Source: Reticulitermes speratus
Taxonomy: Eukaryota; Arthropoda; Insecta; Blattodea; Rhinotermitidae
NCBI GenBank assembly: GCA_021186555.1
Contig: JAJKFL010000026.1
Location: 5,597,209 to 5,661,208, forward strand
DNA: 64,000 nucleotides
Direction: 5' to 3'
This document shows positions 38,201-45,904 of this stretch, in pieces (position 1 is the first letter of the stretch; every line of letters starts with the position of its first letter). The position numbers and the translations under genes are program-made. The notes below the pieces were generated by a model, which had not been told where the DNA came from, did no database searches, and saw only the letters and a program-made list of their open reading frames with translations.

Positions 38201-41200
38201 CTGTCTAATATCTAGACACATGCTCACCCAGAATACTTCATTGAGGGGGGCTGACCCTGAGACTATATGTTTGATTTTAAAAATTATGTTATAAAAATCA
38301 TGTCATAAACATAACACTGTTTGCAACTGAATTTATATACACAACTACATGCTCCATGACTCACTCACCTAATTTAAGTCACATGGTCCAATCTTCTTGG
38401 TTTTTAATTTCATCTGAGAAATCCTAAGCCTGATATTTTATATTTGAAAATTCTAATGTACTAGTCATCAGTCGATTTCAATGGTTGATTTTGGCTGAAG
38501 GATAAATCACGTAAAACATTTTATATCATCATGTCTGTGAAATCTGTGTTTTTTAAATTTCTATTTGGGGAGGGCTACAGCTCAGCAACCCACCCCTACC
38601 TCTTTGGGTGCACCCTTATATTTAGACCTCTGTTTTGTAAAACACAACTCTTAAATTAAAAATGACAAGTGTACGATGTAATTATATTAATAACATAAGG
38701 GATGTAGAGCAAGTAACTGTCAGTCACAAATATTTTGTTAGTTAAAATGAAGATTAGAATTGCAATTAAGAAATTTCTTCTTTATATTTTTGTCTGACTG
38801 ATGTAAGAAGCTTTACTGGCAGATGTATTCCCAAGTAAATGGATCTCAATGCACCCACTGTGTTTCCATTTTAATTACCTCTCTCGAATACTGTTTGCAG
38901 ATTCCATTGGTCTTCACAGAGTGGAGAACCTGAGCAATATTAACCCTGCAGTCAGCCTACATCTCTACTGTCCCCCATACACCAACTGTCATGTGTTTAA
39001 TGAGTTGACGGGACAGAGCACGTTAACAAAAGTGACATTCTGGTCCAAATTTGGTGAAAAGAGAGACAAGGTGAGTTTCAAGATCTTCCTTACTATTGAA
39101 TATAAAGTTTGACTACTAGAATTACAGTTTAATGAGCATAAGGGCCACAGTGTGTCAACACAAGTGACATTCTGGTACAAATTTGCAGGAGAGAGGAATA
39201 GGGTAACTTGATTTCAGATTTCAATAGGGTAACTTAATCTTATCAGAAATAAACTCAGAAATATTTCAGTTGTAATTGGTTCCCATATGACAGCCCCGCT
39301 CAACCTTTAATGTGGTGTGGGCAACTTGGCAAAATTTTATCTGCATGCGGGCAACATGAAATTCACTACACAGAATGAAGAATGAAAAAGGCTGCGATTT
39401 TATTATGATATTGTGTATTTTAACACTACAAACTGTATCATAATTTACTAGGTTTTAAATATCGGTGTAGCTCCCTGATGTTGGCAGTCGGCTGCCGACA
39501 CATGCAGCAGTGGACTGATATCATGTATATGTATTTGTATGTACAAGTTGTTGGTCTTATAAAATGAAATATGTGCCCTCTCAGTTATAAAAGCCAATCA
39601 GTTAATGAATGTTGTTTGTTCTGAGATCCACACAAAACACATAAATACAGTCCGTACCAGCGCAGTAAACACACTCCGTCTCAGTTATACAAACCAGTCA
39701 GTTAATGCTGTACAGTGAAATAATCGCTGTTTGTTCTGAGATCCACACAAAACACATAAATACAGTCCGTACCGTGCAGTAACACACTCCGTCTCAGTTA
39801 TACAAACCAGTCAGTTAATGTTGTACAGTGAAATAATCGCTGTTTGTTCTGAGATCCACACAAAACACATAAATACAGTCCGTACCGCGCAGTAAACACA
39901 CTCCGTTCAGTTATACAAACCAGTCAGTTAATGCTGTACAGTGAAATAATCGCTGTTTGTTCTGAGATCCACACAAAACACATAAATACAGTCCGTACGC
40001 GCAGTAAACACATCGTTCAGTTTACAAACAGTCAGTTAATGCGTACAGTGAAATAATCGCTGTTTGTTCTGAGATCACACAAAACACATAAATACAGTCC
40101 GTACGCGCAGTAAACACACTCCGTTCATTTTACAACCAGTCAGTTAATGTTGTACAGTGAAATAATCGCTGTTTGTTCTGAGATCCACACAAAACACATA
40201 AATACAGTCCGTACCGCCAGTAAACACACTCCGTTCAGTTATACAAACCAGTCAGTTAATGCTGTACAGTGAAATAATCGCTGTTTGTTCTGAGATCCAC
40301 ACAAAACACATAAATACAGTTCATACAGCGCAATAAACACACTCCGTCTCAGTTATACAAACCAGTCAGTTAATGCTGTACAGTGAAATAATCGCTGTTT
40401 GTTCTGAGATCCACACAAAACACATAAATACAGTCCGTACCGTGCAGTAAGCACACACTCCGTCTCAGTTATACAAACCAGTCAGTTAATGTTGTACAGT
40501 GAAATAATCGCTGTTTGTTCTGAGATCCACACAAAACACATAAATACAGTCCGTACCGCGCAGTAAACACAATCCGTCTCAGTTATACAAACCAGTCAGT
40601 TAATGCTGTACAGTGAAATAATCGCTGTTTGTTCTGAGATCCACACAAAACACATAAATACAGTCCGTACCGCGCAGTAAACACACTCCGTCTCAGTTAT
40701 ACAAACCAGTCAGTTAATGCTGTACAGTGAAATAATCGCTGTTTGTTCTGAGATCCACACAAAACACATAAATACACTGTGTGGGCAGAGTGTTAAACTT
40801 GGTGGTATGGTGGTACATAAAGCGACCATTGGGCCTTACTGGGTTAAACAGATGGTGTAATTTTTTTGGACAGCAGTCAGATGAATAAATGGCAGGATGA
40901 GACCTGACAGTGTGGTGTGGGGGTACACAAAAACGAGAAACACAGTGCTAGAAGACAAAGCTCACATCAGAGCAACAAAAGCCCCTACTTGAGTCAGAAA
41001 GTCAAGACGCAACACACATTAACATGATTCACAGATATCACTCTGCATTTAAATTCTATAATTACTCCACTGATATCCTACACAAAATGATCCCTCATTC
41101 TATATCATGTTATACATAAAAGGAACTACTGGCAAGTATAGGACATATGATAGCATATGACACAGGTCTGAAAACATGGACAGAATGCTAAAGTCTTCAA

Positions 41201-41296
41201 TAGGATCAATCACACTTTTTTTATTGCATTACAAGTAACCTTCTTTTCATTATTTTGCAGCAAGTACAATCAACCCGTGACCCCGAAGACAACTAA
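20574..41296 (+). CDS. Cdo1: Cysteine dioxygenase, four coding exons joined
   Basis: Mononuclear non-heme iron enzyme of the cupin fold that oxidises L-cysteine with O2 to cysteine sulfinate, the first step toward hypotaurine/taurine and sulfate; cytosolic in animals. Coding exons: 20574-20806, 36760-37028, 38901-39070, 41261-41296, all with GT-AG borders and matching phases (2, 1, 0), giving 235 residues (human enzyme 200; the excess is N-terminal plus a 12-residue insert). Iron ligands: His107 and His109 (IHDHADAHC) and His173 (SIGLHRVEN). Cys114 and Tyr190, the thioether cross-link pair, are both present; Arg81 (YTRNL) would bind the substrate carboxylate. An acceptor AG at 20533-20534 precedes 13 in-frame open codons before the chosen Met, so an upstream exon (5'UTR or extra N-terminus) probably exists but I could not find it. 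No clear polyA signal lies near the stop; an AATAAA at 43027 is the next plausible one. Confidence 0.96.
20934..21317. mobile_element. 384-bp Tc1/mariner deletion derivative in Cdo1 intron 1
   Basis: Termini TACAGGGCATACACAAAAGA and its complement, flanked by TA. Internally about 21105-21195 keeps the last part of the transposase frame ([20 protein letters not shown]) on the plus strand; the rest is deleted. It belongs to the same family as 48939-49508. Confidence 0.9.
21358..21540 (-). mobile_element. Non-LTR retrotransposon 3' end, same family as 14.6 kb
   Basis: Minus strand reads the terminal reverse transcriptase segment (TGRRGRR... through [11 protein letters not shown]...) with substitutions. 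It is cut off after about 180 bp. Confidence 0.8.
21665..22165 (+). mobile_element. Second non-LTR family, 3' fragment
   Basis: Shares 'ttgtattgtatgggtgt', 'tactcatcaccaaatat' and the end 'gtaatgaaccttc...ccatg.agttag' with 31.81-32.37 kb. The frame is broken by several indels. The tail is an AGCTAGC/TAAC-like simple stretch. Confidence 0.7.
22205..22515 (+). mobile_element. SINE family A2 copy
   Basis: tRNA-like head 'ccgggatagctcagtcggta', B box 'ggggttcgattcc', body 'cagcccacccaaccttccac' and end 'catgccttcatggcctgtac'. A2 differs from A by a longer linker ('ccaaaacgtccagac' type) after the head. Confidence 0.82.
22765..23010 (+). mobile_element. Penelope-like fragment followed by LINE 3' fragment
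   Basis: 22778 starts 'caccgtgcagccgaaacatg', the second half of the hammerhead-like motif without its first half. About 22885-23010 carries the LINE 3' segment 'cggcaatgaacctttgggtt'. Confidence 0.5.
23041..23418. mobile_element. Two adjacent pogo-like MITEs
   Basis: First copy 23041-23212 starts CAGTCGAACCCGGTTATAAC and loses its right end. Second copy 23235-23418 starts CAGCGGAACCCGGTTATATC and ends near 'gatataaccgagtt'. They share the inner sequence (about 90% by eye) with 11511-11695. Confidence 0.8.
23494..23775 (+). mobile_element. SINE family A, complete copy
   Basis: Head 'gccgcgatagctcagtcggt', B box 'ggggatcgaatcccgg', body 'ccacccagcctcctgtacaa', 3' end 'tagggagaactttac'. The exact 13-bp TSD ACAAGGGCAAAGA (23481-23493 and 23776-23788) fixes the boundaries. 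Best reference copy for this family. Confidence 0.93.
23815..24085 (+). mobile_element. SINE family A2 copy
   Basis: Head 'accgcgatagctcagtccgt' with a short anticodon-arm deletion, B box 'gggattcgaatcc', body and end as in the family. It follows the complete A copy after only about 40 bp. Confidence 0.85.
24440..24570 (-). mobile_element. SINE family A2, truncated, minus strand
   Basis: Only the 3' body is present on the minus strand ('gagtagagatatagctccac', 'gaaggcatgtatgggg'). Confidence 0.65.
24652..24745 (+). repeat. 22-bp tandem repeat, four units
   Basis: Unit GTTATGGTATAGACGCCGTT-AC repeated four times without a mismatch in the inner units. Near-perfect identity suggests recent expansion. 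Confidence 0.95.
25025..25245 (-). mobile_element. SINE family A2 fragment, minus strand
   Basis: Body 'gcgctccactaattcttaac' type sequence and 'gtgggtgggccccagagcgg' match the family, reversed; the tRNA head is missing. Confidence 0.65.
25380..25960 (+). repeat. Interspersed repeat, related to the right edge of the window
   Basis: About 25750-25920 (GCGCATGCGCTTTGCATGCT, then 'ctacagacacacgctcagaa') recurs inverted at about 63830-64000, where 'gcacatgcgc' ends the window. An open frame in both reads [14 protein letters not shown] / FACWVTKTTDTHSE, so a former coding region of an unknown element is possible. Confidence 0.6.
26500..26805 (+). mobile_element. SINE family A2 copy
   Basis: Head 'gctggggtagctcagtctgt', linker 'ctccaaaacgtccagacagg', body to 'atgccttcacggcatgtata'. 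About 26000-26070 just upstream is a single 'cgacgtttcgggacag' MITE fragment. Confidence 0.83.
26830..27165 (+). mobile_element. SINE family A copy lacking the 5' head, after a LINE-like fragment
   Basis: Starts inside the head ('cggctggacggtctggggat') and runs to 'ggcctgttatagggagaact'. The preceding 26830-26880 contains one diverged unit of the sequence that became the 23-bp minisatellite at 13.1 kb. Confidence 0.75.
27509..27811 (-). mobile_element. SINE family D, complete copy, minus strand
   Basis: Reverse of the 3339-3622 element, flanked by the 9-bp TSD GATTACTAT at 27500-27508 and 27812-27820. Confidence 0.92.
27921..28475 (-). pseudogene. 5'-truncated non-LTR retrotransposon, reverse transcriptase C-terminus
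   Basis: Minus-strand frame of about 185 residues covering the same terminal part as the 14.6-kb element ([13 protein letters not shown]... to GYGPVVRQT), with few substitutions. It lacks every catalytic motif. The 3' tail is a short (ATTC)n run at about 27920-27931, different from the AT-rich tail at 15.9 kb. Candidate TSD 'acagcat' on both sides (about 27912 and 28474). Confidence 0.85.
28905..29115 (-). mobile_element. SINE family A2 fragment, minus strand
   Basis: Body 'gaggcttggtgggccccaga' and 'ggagtgactccacgcattc'-like region match the family, reversed; strongly diverged. Confidence 0.6.
29400..29695 (+). mobile_element. SINE family A copy with a 22-G run
   Basis: Head 'gctgtgccggagcgactgag' is diverged, but B box 'ggggatcgaatcccgg' and body are intact. 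The 'ttcccggggtaaagc' segment is replaced by a G homopolymer at 29546-29567. The end carries 'actttacctttaccttt'. Confidence 0.85.
29805..30290. mobile_element. Foldback of two inverted Penelope-like terminal repeats
   Basis: Left arm (about 29838-29965) and right arm (about 30172-30288) are reverse complements; the inner part (29980-30130) is also inverted ('taaaatatgtaaaa' / 'ttttacatattttac'). Both arms carry CTGAAGAYGGTCTGCGGACC-GAAAC, the hammerhead-like motif. The family start 'caccgtgcat' is at 29806. Confidence 0.75.
30435..30765 (+). mobile_element. Second non-LTR family, 3' fragment
   Basis: 'atgaaggaggctgagatggg', 'catgtagcaag' and 'gaacacggagatgaatcgtc' match the 31.8- and 45.6-kb fragments. 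No intact frame. Confidence 0.6.
30772..30990. mobile_element. Inverted-repeat MITE of the 'cgacgtttcg' family
   Basis: Left arm 'gcgtcgtatggtaattgttt' + 'accgacgtttcggga'; right arm 'cccgaaacgtcggtaaacaa' + 'ttaccacacgacgccgcg'. Closest relative of 14225-14402. Confidence 0.85.
31064..31323 (-). mobile_element. SINE family C copy, minus strand
   Basis: Same family as 1608-1870, reversed, with 11-bp TSD GTGACGGTTTT at 31053-31063 and 31324-31334 and a T run (minus-strand A tail) at the left end. Confidence 0.9.
31805..32370 (+). mobile_element. Second non-LTR family, longest 3' fragment
   Basis: A frame at 31816-32046 reads [20 protein letters not shown] then VFENRVLRK and [19 protein letters not shown], the C-terminal region typical of insect non-LTR reverse transcriptases. 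It then breaks. The 3' end carries 'gtaatgaaccttcgggttcc' and a (TTGG/TTAG)n tail at about 32340-32365. Confidence 0.8.
32655..32700 (+). repeat. Poly(A) tract
   Basis: About 45 A with a single C. No recognisable element precedes it. 32700-33500 holds an (AAT)n run at 32938-32967 and otherwise nothing I can name. Confidence 0.95.
33505..35232 (+). repeat. 52-bp minisatellite, about 33 units, in Cdo1 intron 1
   Basis: Unit contains CACTTTGAAGTAACMTTTRT, TGCAGATACAGGGTCATTCT and TGTAAAGGATC, spaced 52 bp. Subtypes alternate (ATTTATT / CTTTGTT; GAGCTC / GATCTC / GATCCT), showing expansion in blocks. Units decay at 35150-35230. Open frames through it (for example repeated [20 protein letters not shown]) are by-products of the period. 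Confidence 0.97.
35249..35291 (+). repeat. (CA)n microsatellite
   Basis: About 21 uninterrupted CA units immediately after the 52-bp array. Confidence 0.98.
35845..36030 (-). mobile_element. SINE family A2 fragment, minus strand
   Basis: A C homopolymer (about 35846-35861), then 'ggaggctggatgggcccaga' and a degenerate head region 'cagtcactgtaccagtc'. Confidence 0.55.
36245..36640 (+). repeat. Interspersed repeat H, copy 1
   Basis: Starts 'gtgcgtacccagaatttttc', has G and C homopolymers near both ends (about 36274-36290 and 36601-36620) and ends 'ttgggtgcgctcctgg'. Copy 2 at 38216-38625 has the same order ('ctcacccagaatacttcatt' ... 'ctttgggtgcacccttat') without the long homopolymers. Origin unknown. 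Confidence 0.8.
36760..37028 (+). CDS. Cdo1: Cdo1 coding exon 2 (catalytic core)
   Basis: Acceptor 'ttctatcag' ends at 36759; donor 'caatg|gtaaat'. Encodes residues 78-167: substrate-binding Arg81, the cupin motif with iron ligands His107/His109, cross-link Cys114, and [14 protein letters not shown]. The segment after FAWPD is longer than in mammals and rich in His, Asp and Asn ([12 protein letters not shown]). Confidence 0.97.
37205..37600 (+). repeat. Interspersed repeat G, copy 1, in Cdo1 intron 2
   Basis: Shares 'ggctaataactttgggg', 'gaccacgggtattagga', 'ccagtccttaatgtacaatg', 'aaatctattcttaggta' and 'ttggaggggcattttc' in order with 41570-42370. Ends near '...ccatgttatggctatgg'. Origin unknown. 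Confidence 0.8.
38216..38625 (+). repeat. Interspersed repeat H, copy 2, in Cdo1 intron 2
   Basis: See the 36245 copy: shared 'gctgaccctgagactatatg', 'aaaaattatgttat' and 'taacactgtttgc' in the same order. The remaining intron 2 sequence (37600-38215, 38626-38900) shows no recognised feature. Confidence 0.8.
38901..39070 (+). CDS. Cdo1: Cdo1 coding exon 3
   Basis: Acceptor 'ctgtttgcag' ends at 38900; donor 'gacaag|gtgagt'. Encodes residues 168-224: third iron ligand His173 in SIGLHRVEN, Tyr190 in SLHLYCPPY, and the conserved VTFWSKFG end. A Cys follows Tyr190 where mammals have Ser. Confidence 0.97.
39590..40790 (+). repeat. 114-bp satellite array, about 10 monomers, in Cdo1 intron 3
   Basis: Same monomer as 5.28-9.29 kb with several decayed units (about 39990-40150). 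Closed by 'actgtgtgggcagagtgtta', matching the end blocks at the other loci. There are no internal 172-bp blocks, so no higher-order structure here. Confidence 0.96.
41261..41296 (+). CDS. Cdo1: Cdo1 coding exon 4 (C-terminal tail)
   Basis: Acceptor 'tattttgcag' ends at 41260. Eleven codons ([11 protein letters not shown]) and TAA. The tail is acidic/polar and ends near the same point as the mammalian enzyme. Confidence 0.88.
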   Translation, partial: QVQSTRDPEDN

Positions 41297-41569
41297 GACA
41301 ACTAGCACCCTCTGTCCACAGAGTTCTACAAGTGTTTCCATCCAGTATAGACTGTGCATACTGACTGCATTCTGCATAGAGGATTTCATTAGATATGGAT
41401 TCAAAAGCAAGACAGAAAACTGGTTTGGATTTCTGATCATACACAAGTAGTTCTGAGCCTCCAAATATTTCAACTGCAGACAGCCATAATAGGCTTATTC
41501 TGTTAAACTATGTGCAGCATTAATAACCACAAATTCCACCAGTGGAAAATATTAACTCACATACACAGA

Positions 41570-42370
41570 CGCAGGCATAACTTTGGCTAATAACACTTGG
41601 GGAGGGGGGCAAAGTCGACCATGGGTATCTTCTTCTTTCGTGGCTCTACAGTCCGTTGTGAACCTTGGCCTCTTCAACGATTTTCCGCCAGTTGTCTCGA
41701 TTCTGTGCCAGTACTTTCCAATTCCTGTATCCCATTTTCCGTAGATCTTCCTCAACTCCATCCAACCACTTGCTTCTCGGTCGACCACGCCCTCTTTGTC
41801 CTCCGGGGTTTCTGCTTAATATCTTTTTAGGTATCTCTGTATCGTCCATCCGTGCCACATGTCCTGCCCATCTCAATCTTAGTGATTTTACTATTCTTCT
41901 GATGGGTGGATCTTTATAAATGGAGTACAGCTCGTTATTGTACCTCCTTCTCCATCTTCCTCCTTCACAGATTGGGCCTATTATTCTACGAAGTACCTTC
42001 CTCTCGAAGGTATCCAACGACCATGGGTATCAGGAACTTTAATTTACGAAGGAGTCAAGTTGGAAAGATAGGGAAGATTCGTTTGAACCAGTCCTTAATG
42101 TACAATGACGTTAGGCAAAGGGCACAGTAAATTTACAGTGCCTCTCTTCCTTTGTAAACGGGTGACACATATGTCTCTATTCTGCATCCTGTAAAATGCA
42201 AGTTTTTCATTTCTCTGTCTTAAAACTACCCAAACAATTGTTTAGAAAATGTTTCTATTTATTTATTTGCCCCCCTTAAAATCACTAGCCAAAAATCTAT
42301 TCTTGGGTAGAAAAAATATTGGAGGGGCATTCCCCCCCACCCTCCTTGCACCCCCCAAGTTGTGCCTATG
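41570..42370 (+). repeat. Interspersed repeat G, copy 2, split by a LINE fragment
   Basis: Continuous with copy 1 at 37205-37600 once 41630-42017 is removed; one copy of the duplicated target belongs to the repeat. Confidence 0.82.
41630..42017 (-). pseudogene. Third non-LTR family, C-terminal fragment, nested with TSD
   Basis: Minus-strand frame of about 120 residues: [51 protein letters not shown], the basic C-terminus common to insect non-LTR retrotransposons. The 14-bp TSD CGACCATGGGTATC (41616-41629 and 42018-42031) proves a separate 5'-truncated insertion. It lies about 330 bp after the Cdo1 stop, so it may be in the 3'UTR. Confidence 0.9.
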
Positions 42371-42659
42371 TACATAGATAATAGCAGGAAAATGTAAAGT
42401 AAGATCCAAGGTAATGTGGAACACACAGTTACATCCCTTCGAATACACACCCAAATCTTGTTAATTCTGAGATATGAGCAACAAATAACTGCAGGAATCT
42501 CACGTACCAACTTACAGAAAATCGTGATTGTTGGTTAAAAAAAAAGATTGTGTAATTTCATTTAAACATTTATATCTATAAGCATATCAAATATAGTTTT
42601 AGCTCAAAATAACTTGCAATTTATACCTAAGATTATATATGTATTATATTAACATTTAG

Positions 42660-42785
42660 ATTATACTGTATAGACTTCTGGGATGTGACACTGGGTACGA
42701 GATTCTGCCACAAAGATTAAAGCAAAAGATCGTATCTATCTACCAAACTACACAGTGTCACATCTCAGAAGACCTCAATTTTAAT
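42660..42785. mobile_element. Small inverted-repeat element remnant
   Basis: 'ttctgggatgtgacactg' and 'cagtgtcacatctcagaag' are inverted ends about 90 bp apart. Confidence 0.6.
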
Positions 42786-43059
42786 GCGTATTCACAATCA
42801 TAAGAACCTCAAATCTCATATAATTCATGTCTCTTTGCATCACAGCACAGAGAAGCTTGACATACAAACGCTGTAAGAGTTCAGATGTTTGGACTCCAAA
42901 GCCTCAAAGTCAGAGACTTTTACACTCATTTAAACATGTACTGAATATGTGTTACAAACGGCAAAAAAACTTTCATGGATTCAACGAACATGTAAGACTT
43001 GCAAATGTTGGCATAATGCAAACTGAAATAAACCAAACATCCCACCACCACCACCACCA

Positions 43060-43069
43060 CAGAAAAAAA

Positions 43070-43128
<59 letters not shown>
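43060..43128 (+). repeat. Poly(A) then (AT)n microsatellite
   Basis: About 25 A followed by about 21 AT units; upstream is a short (CCA)n stretch. The poly(His)/poly(Tyr-Ile) frames here are by-products. 43130-44570 shows no feature I can support. Confidence 0.97.
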
Positions 43129-43133
<5 letters not shown>

Positions 43134-44576
43134 ATTTACTTTTCCTTATGTCATTTAAGACAGATAAGATAGAACTGGCACCAAAGTGCCATTACTGAAA
43201 ACCAGACAACACAACAATCTTTAGTATCAAAACCGGCTTCAAAGCAATAATGTATGTAATGTGAAAATTTTTTGTTTCCCCACTTATTTTCCCGCTGTCT
43301 GTTTGGTGATTGCTATGAGAAGACACATGGTTTAACGCACTTTAAAGCAAGTAAAATCAAGGGCTGGATAAAAGTTTGAGGAAGGGGGGGGGGAGGAGTA
43401 TTACTGACATGATATTCACACCCAGTTTAGTAAAGATTTGTCAAATACTTGGTACAATATTGATATCTGTGGTTAAATCAGAGGACAGACGGACAGACAG
43501 ACAGACAACAGCAACGTCTCTTGACAGTATTACAAAGGAATTTCTCTATAACCCTCAAAATTCAGAATTACATGATGCAAAAACTATTTACATCTTGATT
43601 TAAAAGAAATGATGCTGATGTCATTAGATGCTCTAAATTGTGTGTTAGCCCAAAGATGAACAACACAGTAACAGTCCACACAACATTTTAATGCTGCATC
43701 AAAAAGTCACCATTAAACCCCCTTCAAGACGTAATAAAAAAAAAAATTTGTAAAGAACAAACTCCCTTCCTTTGACAATAATAATTTACATGTCTGGAAA
43801 TACAAAGCTGTCAGTGGATGTTGGAACACAGATTGCAGAGGGATGGAGAGGTTAACTGGGCATCCCCTAAACAGCATATAAAAGAGAAACATGGCATAGA
43901 ATTTGTTATTCTTCCTCTTCGCTTTTGGTATACATAGAAAAATTTTTAGCTGCTTTTCCCTACTCTTCAAGCACCCTTCCATCATGTGTCTCATAACATA
44001 ACAAAAATCATTTTCAGTTCTGCATGACTTACATTAGCATATCGTTACATTTATTCTTATTGTGAAGCATTAATTTGTTTATTGAATGTTACAAATCTGT
44101 TTGATGTTTCTGTTTCTTATTTAATCCAAGCTAATTTTGAAAATTAATCTTAATAATTTAATTTCTGTTGTTATATATAATTTGTTTTGTATGTGTTCTG
44201 TCAGATATACTTTCCGATGAGAAAGTTGCAGTGAGGAGTAACTATATTCATACAATATTGTTTTAGCTTCAACATGTATATAACTGTTTAAAATTAAAAT
44301 ATTCTTACTGCTTTATGTTACTGAATATTGATATAATATTAAAAAGCATTCCCTCATTGTAACCTTGTAGAAATCTTACTAAAATAAAGTGCACCCCCCT
44401 GCTTTGTTGGTCTCCTTTACTTATCTTCACTCCTACTATGTTTAGCAATATTAACATTGAGTTCAGAACCTTCCAGTTACCGATACCCAATTGAAAAACG
44501 TAAAGAATAAAAACAAAAAAAAAAAACAATTCATATTTAAGATTTCAGGATTTCAAAGCAGTAAACATCAAAATTA

Positions 44577-44996
44577 TGGTCTTCTGGGTTATGGCATAAT
44601 ATAGTATGGTAGACAGGTACCATAATACATACTGAATGGAAAACAATAACGATGTAGACACCTACGATACAGGACAGGGTGTTACGGAAATATCAAACAT
44701 ATTTAAGTGTTTTAATTTCTAATATTTTAACACCTGAAAATAATAATGCCACAAACATGACTCAACACATAACAAATATACACAAATACATACTGAACAC
44801 ATTTGAGTCACGTGAATAACCAGACAAAAGACACAGAATATGATGCATGTAAATGCATCATATTCTGTGTCTTCCTTTATGTTAAAAAAGCAACCTTAAT
44901 TACGGTGTAAATAAATAGTAATGGTGTGCAGTTGATTACTACAGCCACAGCGTATCAAAGGAAGCAGGTATACATCCCAGAAGACCATAACCCATA
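44577..44996. mobile_element. Inverted-repeat element with internal perfect hairpin
   Basis: Ends 'ttatggtcttctggg' and 'cccagaagaccataa' are inverted. Inside, 44828-44848 and 44853-44873 form a perfect 21-bp hairpin with a 4-base GTAA loop (arm AAGACACAGAATATGATGCA-T). Confidence 0.65.
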
Positions 44997-45564
44997 GCTG
45001 TATTTATCATTTAACGTGTACATGACACACATTCTCTGACTACCAGGGAAAAACACAAGCTCAGGCCGTTCGACCACAAAGTGCTGATAGGAATAATCGA
45101 TCCCTCGACATAAGAAGTGACATCAGGTTGAAGGAAATTATATAATGAGAAGTCTCACAGTTCAACAGTGGAAGAAATACAGAATCAGGTTGAATATCCT
45201 TGAAGATAATACTTAAAAATAAGAGATGCCTAAGTGCAAAGATGCACATGCATGTGAAAAATGGGAGTTTTACAAAGTGACAAACTTTTAAGTACTGTTC
45301 ATACATTTGGTAATTTTCAGCACATCAAATTATACGTTTCATGCTAATTTGTGTGTTCATAACATTCCATCACACCAAACGTATACAAATTTAGTTACAG
45401 TTAAGTTACAAATGCCTGAACTTTTCAACCTTCCTGATTTAAGAGCTTACAAAATGGAAAGAAGAACAAAAAATATTTAGTGACTTGTTTCAGTGTCACA
45501 TGATGCAATACATTTCTATTTTTAATTCTGCTAAGTAAAAAAAAAACCAAATACCATTTATATG

Positions 45565-45880
45565 TGACAGTCCCAGACACAATGACCTTCATGATTTGAA
45601 CTCTGAAACAAATATTATTAGGATAATTAAATGGAGGAGGATGAGATGGGTGGGAAATGTGGCATGCATAAGAGAGAAGTGATACACGTATAAGGTTTTG
45701 GTGCAAAACCTGCAGGAAGGAGAGCTCTTGGAAGACAAAGGCATAGAGGCAAGAATATTACTCAAAGTGATCTTACAGAAACAAGATGGGAGGACACAGA
45801 GTGGACTCAACTGGCTCAGAGAAAAGGACAGTGCAGGCATGTAGAAGTAATTTATGATCATAAAACAAGTAGTTAAAAAA
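45565..45880 (+). mobile_element. Second non-LTR family, 3' fragment
   Basis: 'aaatattattaggataatta', 'ggaggaggatgagatgggtg', 'gaagacaaaggcatagaggc' follow the order of the 31.8-kb copy. Frame destroyed. Confidence 0.65.
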
Positions 45881-45904
45881 GCAAAATGGACTAACAGATA
45901 TCAA

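Noticed and set aside
42827..43198. Open frame with poly-His, poly-Lys and Tyr-Ile repeats
   Set aside because: Generated by (CCA)n, poly(A) and (AT)n microsatellites.
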